Of a stretch of 64,000 nt of DNA, positions 13,801-25,800 are shown in pieces. The notes beneath the pieces were generated by a model. The model was not told where the DNA came from. It searched no databases and worked only from the letters and a program-made list of their open reading frames with translations. The stretch lies in contig NC_087079.1 of assembly GCF_026151205.1 (NCBI RefSeq), positions 16,672,945 through 16,736,944 of the forward strand. The letters are read 5' to 3'. Position 1 is the first letter of the stretch. Every line of letters begins with the position of its first letter. This stretch comes from Bolinopsis microptera. Taxonomy: Eukaryota > Ctenophora > Tentaculata > Lobata > Bolinopsidae. A program made the position numbers and the translations under genes.

Positions 13801-16800
13801 GTGATACAGGGTGTTACACTCTGATACATGGTGATAAATGGTGTTACACTCTGATACATGGTGTTACATGGTTTTACACTCTGATACATGGTGATACATG
13901 GTGTTACACTCTGATACATGGTGTTACATGGTGTTACACTCTGATACATGGTGTTACATGGTGTTACACTCTGATACATGGTGTTACAGTCTGATACATG
14001 GTATTACATGGTGTTACAGTCTGATACATGGTGTTACACTCTGATACATGGTGTTACAGGGTGTTACACTCTGATACATGGTGTTACAGGGTGTTACACT
14101 CTGATACATGGTGTTACAGGGTGTTACACTCTGATACATGGTGTTACAGGGTGTTACACTCTGATACATGGTGTTACATGGTGTTACACTCTGATACATG
14201 GTGATACAGGGTGTTACACTCTGATACAGGGTGAATGGTGATACAGGGTGTTACACTCTGATTCATGGTGTTACACTCTGATACATGGTGATACAGGGTG
14301 TTACACTCTGATACATGGTGTTACACTCTGATACATGGTGTTACAGGGTGTTACACTCTGATACATGGTGTTACATGGTGTTACACTCTGATACATGGTG
14401 ATACAGGGTGTTACACTCTGATACAGGGTGAATGGTGATACAGGGTGTTACACTCTGATTCATGGTGTTACACTCTGATACAGGGTGAATGGTGATACAG
14501 GGTGTTACACTCTGATACATGGTGATACAGGGTGTTACACTCTGATACAGGGTGAATGGTGATACAGGGTGTTACACTCTGATACAGGGTGTTACACTCT
14601 GATACAGGGTGTTACACTCTGATACATGGTGTTACACTCTGATACATGGTGTTACACTCTGATACAGTGTGTTACAGGGTGTTACACTCTGATACATGGT
14701 GATACATGGTGTTACACTCTGATACATGGTGATACAGGGTGTTACACTCTGATACATGGTGATAAATGGTGTTACACTCTGATACATGGTGTTACATGGT
14801 TTTACACTCTGATACATGGTGATACATGGTGTTACACTCTGATACATGGCGTTACATGGTGTTACACTCTGATACATGGTGTTACATGGTGTTACACTCT
14901 GATACATGGTGATACAGGGTGTTACACTCTGATACATGGTGTTACATGGTGTTACACTCTGATACATGGTGTTACACTTTGATACATGGTGTTACAGGGT
15001 GTTAGACTCTGATACATGGTGATACAGGGTGTTACACTCTGATACATGGTGTTACATGGTGTTACACTCTGATACATGGTGTTACACTCTGATACATGGT
15101 GATACAGGGTGTTACACTCTGATACATGGTGTTACATGGTGTAACACTCTGATGCATGGTGATACAGGGTGTTACACTCTGATACATGGTGATACAGGGT
15201 GTTACACTCTGATACATGGTGATACAGGGTGTTACACTCTGATACATGGTGATACATGGTGTTACACTCTGATACATGGTGTTACATGGTGTTACACTCT
15301 GATACATGGTGTTACATGGTGTTACACTCTGATACATGGTGATACAGGGTGTTACACTCTGATACATGGTGTTACACTCTGATACATGGTGATACAGGGT
15401 GTTACACTCTGATACATGGTGTTACACTCTGATACATGGTGATACATGGTGTTACACTCTGATACATGGTGATTCAGGGTGTTACACTCTGATCATGATA
15501 CATGGTGTTACAGGGTGTTACAGGGTGACTGGGTCTTATAGGGTGTGAACATGTGTTACAAGAATGACTGAATGATTGTGGCATGAGGAATTTCGAGTCG
15601 TTCGAACCACTTATCAGTTTTCATCAACAGATTATATTATTATACCAAATATGAAACTGATTATTGATAAGAAAATGTGAAAGAAGAAAGATAATAAAAA
15701 TATACCTTCTTCGTAGTTGAACATGGTGAGGGAAGTTGGTTCTATGCTGAGTTCGTTAACCAACTTAAACCGAACACTTTCCGATAATCCAGATTCTGAA
15801 ATAAAGGGATAAGCAATAGCAAACAAAATGTGTTTATGTTGAGAGTTAATGTTATCTATTTTTATCATCAATCAAGATTAGCGGTTTGAAAATCAGTTTA
15901 CCCAGTTCAGTGGTCATATCCCCGATCAAGTACACCTCATCATACTGATCCACCGTAACAGAAAGCTCCACACTCCCAATACTCTCCAGGAGATGGGACA
16001 CTAAGGTAGATTGGCTTGTTTCTATCCCTGAGGCTGACTCTACGTCTACTGTCAACCTGAGAGTATGTTTCTATCAGGAGATGAGACACTAAGGTAGATT
16101 GACTTGTTTCTATCCCTGAGGCTGACTCTACGTCTACTGTCAACCTGAGAGTATGTTTCTATCAGGAGATGAGACACTAAGGTAGATTGACTTGTTTCTA
16201 TCCCTGAGGCTGACTCTACGTCTACTGTCAACCTGAGAGTATGTTTCTATCAGGAGATGAGACACTAAGGTAGATTGACTTGTTTCTATCCCTGAGGCTG
16301 ACTCTACGTCTACTGTCAACCTGAGAGTATGTTTCTATCAGGAGATGAGACACTAAGGTAGATTGACTTGTTTCTATCCCTGAGGCTGACTCTACGTCTA
16401 CTGTCAACCTGAGAGTATGTTTCTATCAGGAGATGAGACACTAAGGTAGATTGACTTGTTTCTATCCCTGAGGCTGACTCTACGTCTACTGTCAACCTGA
16501 GAGTATGTTTCTATCAGGAGATGAGACACTAAGGTAGATTGACTTGTTTCTATCCCTGAGGCTGACTCTACGTCTACTGTCAACCTGAGAGTATGTTTCT
16601 ATCAGGAGATGTGACACTAAGGTAGATTGGCTTGTTTCTATCCCTGAGGCTGACTCTACGTCTACTGTCAACCTGAGAGTATGTTTCTATCAGGAGATGT
16701 GACACTAAGGTAGATTGGCTTGTTTCTATCCCTGAGGCTGACTCTACGTCTACTGTCAACCTGAGAGTATGTTTCTATCAGGAGATGTGACACTAAGGTA

Positions 16801-19800
16801 GATTGGCTTGTTTCTATCCCTGAGGCTGACTCTACGTCTACTGTCAACCTGAGAGTATGTTTCTATCAGGAGATGAGACACTAAGGTAGATTGACTTGTT
16901 TCTATCCCTGAGGCTGACTCTACGTCTACTGTCAACCTGAGAGTATGTTTCTATCAGGAGATGTGACACTAAGGTAGATTGGCTTGTTTCTATCCCTGAG
17001 GCTGACTCTACGTCTACTGTCAACCTGAGAGTATGTTTCTATCAGGAGATGAGACACTAAGGTAGATTGGCTTGTTTCTATCCCTGAGGCTGACTCTACG
17101 TCTACTGTCAACCTGAGAGTATGTTTCTATCAGGAGATGAGACACTAAGGTAGATTGACTTGTTTCTATCCCTGAGGCTGACTCTACGTCTACTGTCAAC
17201 CTGAGAGTATGTTTCTATCAGGAGATGTGACACTAAGGTAGATTGACTTGTTTCTATCCCTGATGCTGACTCTACGTCTACTGTCAACCTGAGAGTATGT
17301 TTCTATCAGGAGATGTGACACTAAGGTAGATTGACTTGTTTCTATCCCTGCGGCTGACTCTACGTCTACTGTCAACCTGAGAGTATGTTTCTATCAGGAG
17401 ATGGGACACTAAGGTAGATTGGCTTGTTTCTATCCCTGAGGCTGACTCTACCTCTACTGTCAACCTGAGAGTATGTTTCTATCAGGAGATGCGACACTAA
17501 GGTAGATTGGCTTGTTTCTATCCCTGAGACTGACTCTACTTCTACTGTCAACCTGGGAGTATGTTTCTATCAGGAGATGTGACACTAAGGTAGATTGACT
17601 TGTTTCTATCCTGAGGCTGACTCTACGTCTACTGTCAACCTGAGAGTATGTTTCTATCAGGAGATGAGACACTAAGGTAGATTGACTTGTTTCTATCCCT
17701 GAGACTGACTCCACGTCTACTGTCAACCTGAGAGTATGTTTCTATCAGGAGATGAGACACTAAGGTAGATTGACTTGTTTCTATCCCTGAGGCTGACTCT
17801 ACGTCTACTGTCAACCTGAGAGTATGTTTCTATCAGGAGATGTGACACTAAGGTAGATTGACTTGTTTCTATCCCTGAGGCTGTCTCTACGTCTACTGTC
17901 AACCTGAGAGTATGTTTCTATCAGGATATGAGACACTAAGGTAGATTGACTTGTTTCTATCCCTGAGGCTGTCTCTACGTCTACTGTCAACCTGAGAGTA
18001 TGTTTCTATCAGGAGATGAGACACTAAGGTAGATTGACTTGTTTCTATCCCTGAGGCTGACTCTACGTCTACTGTCAACCTGAGAGTATGTTTCTATCAG
18101 GAGATGTGACACTAAGGTAGATTGACTTGTTTCTATCCCTGAAGCTGACTCTACGTCTACTGTCAACCTGAGAGTATGTTTCTATCAGGAGATGAGACAC
18201 TAAGGTAGATTGACTTGTTTCTATCCCTGAGGCTGACTCTACGTCTAATGTCAACCTGAGAGTATGTTTCTATCAGGAGATGAGACACTAAGGTAGATTG
18301 ACTTGTTTCTATCCCTGAGGCTGACTCTACGTCTACTGTCAACCTGAGAGTATGTTTCTATCAGGAGATGGGACACTAAGGTAGATTGACTTGTTTCTAT
18401 CCCTGAGGCTGACTCTACGTCTACTGTCAACCTGAGAGTATGTTTCTATCAGGAGATGTGACACTAAGGTAGATTGACTTGTTTTCTATCCCTGAGGCTG
18501 ACTCTACGTCTACTGACAACCTGAGAGTATGTTTCTATCAGGAGATGAGACACTAAGGTAGATTGACTTGTTTCTATCCCTGAGGCTGACTCTACGTCTA
18601 CTGTCAACCTGAGAGTAGTGTTTCTATCAGGAGATGAGACACTAAGGTAGATTGACTTGTTTCTATCCCTGAGGCTGACTCTACGTCTACTGTCAACCTG
18701 AGAGTATGTTTCTATCAGGAGATGTGACACTAAGGTAGATTGACTTGTTTCTATCCCTGAGGCTGACTCTACGTCTACTGTCAACCTGGGAGTATGTTTC
18801 TATCAGGAGATGAGACACTAAGGTAGATTGACTTGTTTCTATCCATGAGGCTGACTCTACGTCCTACTGTCAACCTGAGAGTATGTTTCTATCAGGAGAT
18901 GAGACACTAAGGTAGATTGGACTTGTTTCTATCCCTGAGGCTGACTCTACGTCTACTGTCAACCTGAGAGTATGTTTCTATCAGGAGATGAGACACGAAG
19001 GTAGATTGACTTGTTTCTATCCTGAGGCTGACTCTACGTCTACTGTCAACCTGAGAGTATGTTTCTATCAGGAGATGTGACACTAAGGTAGATTGACTTG
19101 TTTCTATCCCTGAGGCTGACTCTACGTCTACTGTCAACCTGAGAGTATGTTTCTATCAGGAGATGTGACACTAAGGTAGATTGGCTTGTTTCTATCCCTG
19201 AGGCTGACTCTACGTCTACTGTCAACCTGAGAGTATGTTTCTATCAGGAGATGTGACACTAAGGTAGATTGACTTGTTTCTATCCCTGAGGCTGACTCTA
19301 CGTCTACTGTCAACCTGGGAGTATGTTTCTATCAGGAGATGTGACACTAAGGTAGATTGGCTTGTTTCTATCCCTGAGGCTGACTCTACGTCTACTGTCA
19401 ACCTGAGAGTATGTTTCTTCATGGAGTTGTGTTTCTTTTGATATCAGGAGATAAGGAACTTCGAAGACAGAGAGACTGGATGAATAAATACTCAAGATTC
19501 TATCATTCGTTTCTACATTTAATAGTGCATCATTCTGAAAAATGTTTTAAACTCTTGTTGCTCCTATACATAATTATAATATTTACGCTTACTTACAATT
19601 CAACATCAGAGGAGGTGAAATGGAAAAGAAGAGAGGAAGAGTTATCAAAGAGCAAATCATCTGGTGTCTTTACAAGAAAATGCACCTTCACATCTTGTTT
19701 TGTCATCGTAGCTAACTGAAAAATACAAGATAATTTATAACAGACAACAAAGGGCAGAGTTGGGTTTCATTTCATCCAATTATCCAAGAAGAAAGACGAA

Positions 19801-22800
19801 AAAAGGATCAATATTCGACCCGGTAATGAAAGAAAATGTCGTAATTTCTAATAAAATGATGGAGACATTAAAATATTTCAAGAGATCTCTCAAGCAAGAA
19901 AGTTAGTTATTCACCTGGTCACAGGGACAAAAGGATTTCGCTATTATTTTGGCCAAAAATCGCGATACCGCGAATTATAACAGACTATACATTAAATTTG
20001 TTGCAAATAATGGGAAAAATCGCGATTCCGTACATGCCGCGATTTCCTTTTGTCCTTGCCTGGTCAGAGAAAGGGCAGGTTGAAGGTGGCGAGGGTAGAC
20101 TGTGAGAAAGTGAAAGTATTCCCGGTACTTCACATCTCACTTTCACAGTCAGGGACTCTGTGGCTGGGTATCTGTTATCTGCTGTTATCTTGTTCCCCAC
20201 TATCACCATTCCTAGCTGAGAGTACAAGTGGTGGTAGGGGGGGGGGTGGTAGGGGAGAAATACTTTGACGGTTTTGGAATGTTAAGTTTTGCAACGTACA
20301 AATAAAGAACACATCAAAAAGAAGTCTTGTTGTAAAATAAGATCAACGAACCTGCTCGCCCAGAATAAGACACGTGACTCTAAAATAATGGCTGACACCA
20401 TGTGCTCCCTTGGTTGAGACGAGGTCCGCACTGTAACCCCCTCCTACACTCTGCATCTCCTCCGTGTACCCAGATTTGTCTGTAACCCATGGTCCAGGTC
20501 CTCCAGACAGGGTCAGTAGATGGGATGATCCTGGGGTGAGGAGTTTTAGACCCATAAAGTAGCGAGAGCTTCATGATCATCAATATAATGATGATAAAGG
20601 TAGCATTGCTATATGTATCAGGGACAAAAGGAAATCGCGGCATGTACGAAATCGCAATTTTTCCCATTATTTGCGACAAATGTTATGTAAAGTTTAATGT
20701 ATAGCCTGTTAAAAATCGCGGTATCGCAATTTTTGGCCAAAATAATTGCGAAATCCTTTTGTCCCTGATATGTATTGTAGCATGCATTGCTACATGTATT
20801 GAAGCATGTATTGCTACAATTCAAAATTTCATCGTTCATACTTTGTGCTAAAAAACTTGGTGTGTTCACAAGATCAAGAATAGAACAAACCTAAAGTCAA
20901 TATAAGGGTATGTGAAGGGTAGGTCAGCTTAAGTGGCAAGTACGCTGCGATGACGATGGTAGCACTGAGCACTGTTTCTCTAGATGTAGCGTACGTGACC
21001 TTTAGGATAGAGGAACCAGGTCGAGCTCCCGTTACAGTAATGATACTGCACACTCCTGGTAACAGAGGAATTTAATTCTCCCTTTGAATCAATCAAGCTA
21101 GATGATTTGTTGTAAATACTGAGATCAGACTATCAATTTACAGGCTATCGTTAAACATGTTGCAAGGCGTCATCTTCAGTGACATAAGCCTAAAAATTGT
21201 AAAAAGTTAGCAAAACCCAAACACTCCTGGCAAGGTTATATCACGTGATACGACGTCAAACACAGTTCATTGTATTGAGTTTCAGAGAACGATTAGTTTA
21301 ATCTAATTGATTTGAATTCAGAGTAAAATAATCAATAATCGGATAATTTTATTGTTGAAAGATTAATTAATGGGATAATTATATTTATCAAAGATCGAAT
21401 GTTTGTTATTATAACCTTGTGCGAGATCACCGCCAGGTTTCTCTTCCTTCTCCATCACAAACAAGTCGTTTGACAGGCTGTAAACCAGAGGAACTAAATC
21501 ACAACGAGTGAATGGTAGCTGAGATAAAACGTGGGTTAGATCAGTGAGGAACCAATTGTGGCAAAAGAATCACTTGTGGCAGAGTTGCAGAAATGAAAAA
21601 TGAAGCTAATCTAGGGGGGGGGGGGGGCAACGCCCCAAAAGGCCCCAAAAAGCCCCGATTTCTAGGGCCCTTTTCGGATTTTTGATATGTGTGGGGCCTT
21701 TTGGGGCGTTGCCCCCCCCCCCCCCCTAATCTATTATTTATCATAATTTATCATAAACATACCTTAGTGCCTGGTTCCAGTTCTATAAACGCAGCCAGGT
21801 TGAGTCTCAGAGTGGATCCTACAAGAGTTTCTACTTTGGACGGTAGGAACGTCAGGCCTGACAGTTCTGCTACTATAACCTGAATCAAATGTTTCATCTT
21901 TAGAGTGAATTTTGATGTACTTGTACGGTTTATTTTAAACGTTAATACAAGGTCAGAAACTTCGTAAAACTTTTATAATCAAAATGAATTACTTAAACTT
22001 TCTCCCCGAACGCAAATACCTCAGCGGAACCGGAGTTATCAGTATTCTTAGCATCACTAGCAGTCACCATCTCCCTGCCCTCACCACGGCCCGTGACCAC
22101 GCCCTCTTTTGTAACGGTAACAAGCGACGTGTCGCGCGACGACCACATGTACTCTCCACTTCCACCCTCCGCTGACAGCCTGAGCAGTTGTTGGCGCGTG
22201 TAATTATAAAACTTGATGATTGTTTCTTGTTGAGATTGTGCAGCTGAGAATATCAGAGGAACAAGTAACTTTTATGATTTAGTTTAAATGAAAGCGAATA
22301 AAATAGGCAGCATTTTACCCGTAAGTGAAGGGTTGCAGTTTGTAGAGTGGTAGTATGACAACAGCCGGGGTTACTGTGATGGGGGACCGTATTTCAACCG
22401 TCTGGGAACTTGACACTGGGGGCTCTACAGGGTGCTCTTCTCCTGAGAGTTTGTTTTTCAGAAATTGCCATCAGGGACAAAAGGAAATCGCGGCATGTAC
22501 GAAATCGCGATTTTTCCCATTATTTGCGACAAATTTTATGTATAGTCTTATGTATAGTCTGTTAAAAATCGCGGTATCGCGATTTTTGGCCAAAATAATC
22601 GCGAAATCCTTTTGTCCCTGGTTGCCATGGTTATACTGACGATATTATGAAGAGAGACCAAGAAGAAAATAAAACGTTAATAATGCAGCGAAAGAATACG
22701 ACTAACCTGAAAAAGGTAAGACTAACCAGTTTTGGGATGAATAAGAATGTCTAAAGTAGCCAGTATCTTGGCAGAGCCAGTATCTTTAGCCAGTACTGTG

Positions 22801-25800
22801 TGCAGTGTGCCTTCAGTGTTGCTGGATATCAAGGTCATGTGACTGTCTTCCACTGTTAGCTGTTAAATAGTGCCGTGTTATGATGTAAAGCCGAGTAATG
22901 CCTCTGGGTAGTGCTCCTCAATCAATCATGTTATCTTTTCAATTATTTTATCTTATCAGTTATCTACATTTTACATATTTAATGTAGATTCATGACGAAG
23001 AGAGTGAAATAAAAACTAAATATGAACGACTTAAAAAGGCTCTTTACCTTCACATCCCCTCGCTGAATTGATTGATCAGATACATTAACCTTTATTCTCA
23101 CTAGAACCTAAATTAAAATGATTCTATCAGATAAGTTAACCTTTATTCTGATGTTATCCGTGTTCAACACAGGTCGGTTGTTAGGTCCAAGGACTGAGAT
23201 TGTGAACGTGTACTCTTTATCCGTTTCAAAGTTCCAGTTCTTTGTCTCTATCTTGAACACTGAAAATTATACATATATATTGATAATACGTTTCTTTGAT
23301 ACATTAGGAAATATTTAATGAATATAATCGAACTTTAAATCGCACTTACATAGCATTTTTATCAGGGCAGCTGCTCGTAATTAAGCAGTTCCCACTTCAT
23401 TCTAATCTTGATACCATTGGCTCGGGGATGCACGAGTTACATTCTTCGCGTATTATACAAATATAATGCGAATATATGCGAATATTTCATTAATATAAGA
23501 ATAAGTTGTATCCCTGTTTAGTAACTGCAGCATTGCCACTGCGGCAATTCGGTAATCTGTCGATGGTCACTTAACGCGCGGTTAAGGCACGGTTAACGCA
23601 CGGTTGTGCACGGGTAGTGCTATTCTGAAACTATTCTAAAACATCTCGATGATCAACAGTCAGTAACTGCTTAGTAACCGTTAAGTAACCATTTAGTTAC
23701 CGTTTAGTAACCATATAGAAACTGCTTAGTGCTTAGTAACTGTTTAGTAACCGTTTAGTAACCGTTTAGTAACCGTTAAGTAACTTACAGAGAGCTGTAG
23801 GGGGCACTACGTGTATAGTGGTGTGAGGTGGAGTAACCGTTTAGTAACCGTTTAGTAACCGTTAAGTAACTTACAGAGAGCTGTAGGGGGCACTACGTGT
23901 ATAGTGGTGTGAGGTTTAGTAACCGTTTAGTAACCGTTTAGTAACCGTTAAGTAACTTACAGAGAGCTGTAGGGGGCACTACGTGTATAGTGGTGTGAGG
24001 TTTAGTAACCGTTTAGTAACTGTTTAGTAACCGTTAAGTAACTTACAGAGGGCTGTAGGGGGCACTACGTGTATAGTGGTGTGAGGTTTAGTAACCGTTT
24101 AGTAACCGTTTAGTAACCGTTTAGTAACCGTTAAGTAACTTACAGAGAGCTGTAGGGGGCACTACGTGTATAGTGGTGTGAGGTTTAATAACTGCTTAGT
24201 AACCGTTTAGTAACCGTTAAGTAACTTACAGAGAGCTGTAGGGGGCACTACGTGTATAGTGGTGTGAGGTTTAGTAACCGTTTAGTAACCGTTAAGTAAC
24301 TTACAGAGAGCTGTAGGGGGCACTACGTGTATAGTGGTGTGAGGTGGAGTGCCCAAAGGGAGGTGCTGCACGTTCTTATCTACTAGGATAACGTCAGAGT
24401 CTCCTAGCATCAGACTTGTTACCTGGGAGGGGTGAGGTTAAATGAGGTTAAGTTTGAGGTTGTCTACTGAGGTCATTTTCTAAGTACATTTTCTATGAGT
24501 TTTGATGGCACAACGGCTTACAAATTCTAGATCATAGTTTTCACTAATACTATATTAAAATTAATGGTTGTACATTGTGCACATACCGTAGTGTCGTCTG
24601 AGATCTCTCCGATGGTGGTGTTGCTAAGTTTCAACGAGTATTGCTCCGAGGGGAACTCGATCACTGAAATTTTACAAGATTTAGAGTTGGTGCAAAGTCA
24701 ATCCTGATAAATTCTGTGCATTAAAGGTTAAATAATGACGTCATCACAACATCATTATATCACCTCATGACAAGAACACATGGTGTCATACTCTCACCAG
24801 TTTTTCTGCCGTGTTGCCTCCTCTCAGCCTTATACCGAATCTGAGTGAGCGGCAACATCCACACATCGTACGGGGGATTCAACAGCAAGTTCTCTATCAC
24901 CACCACACGGACTGACACTTCCACTACAGCCTGTAAGAGGAGGAAATGATCACTTGATGCTGTTATGATGCCACGTGACGTCATTATGTTGTCACGTGAC
25001 GTCATAATGTTGTCACGTGACGTCATAATGTTATTACGCGAAGTCAAAAGACTGAGGCGGCCTTTTGAAGTGGCGGTGAATATGAGTTGTGGTGGAAAGC
25101 TAGAGTAAATTTAGGTAGGAAATAGAATTATCGATAGTATCAAGATTCGAGCTCTACACTGATCATAATGGGAAATAAAATGTATTTTCATTGTTCTGCC
25201 AATTTTATAGGAATCACTTTGTTGACAGTGTAGTGACCGTTACTTTATATTTTGAGGTGTTTGTTGAACTTCAATTTGTTGTTCATTTCAATGACATGGC
25301 CAACTGTGACAATCAGACTAAGGTGAGTAGGTATACCTTTTTTATCTTTTATCTTGCTTTCAGACATTTTCAGACAACAAAACAACAAAAGGGTCGTTAT
25401 GTGGGCCGTGATGGACACAATTTGAGCTATGTTTATGAGAATATGCTTTGTTTACAGGTTGATAACTAATGACCACCTGGGGCGGACACTGTCCGTGGTA
25501 GTCTACCAAAATGGTCACACTTTAAGGTTAAATTGTTGTCATTGGTATTGTTTCCAAAACATTTCCACCCCAGCTACATACTTATGAGTACATACTGAAC
25601 TAATAGATTTGAGAAAAGGTCAACCTTTTCCTTGATTATTCCCGGTGGTCCAATTTGTTACCACAAAACTCATTTCTGGGAATCTCAGCCAATAATACGT
25701 CTGCACTTCCGGATATACTATCATTAAAGAGCAGCTCAATAGCTTTACTGTTTATACAGCTTTACTAGTTATATAGCTTTATACAGCCCCGCCGAGAAGA

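Noticed and set aside
13000-15382. Repetitive frames on both strands (CYTLIHG and MYQSVTPCNT types)
   Set aside because: Artefacts of the intronic minisatellite; they carry no splice or start context and mirror each other on the two strands.
12951-15530. CRISPR-like array
   Set aside because: The repeats are contiguous tandem variants without unique spacers, inside an animal intron.
15940-19422. Frames beginning MTVDVESASG repeated across the 88-bp array
   Set aside because: They are copies of the exon 22 start inside the minisatellite. Only the terminal copy (15902-16056) is joined to the rest of the exon.
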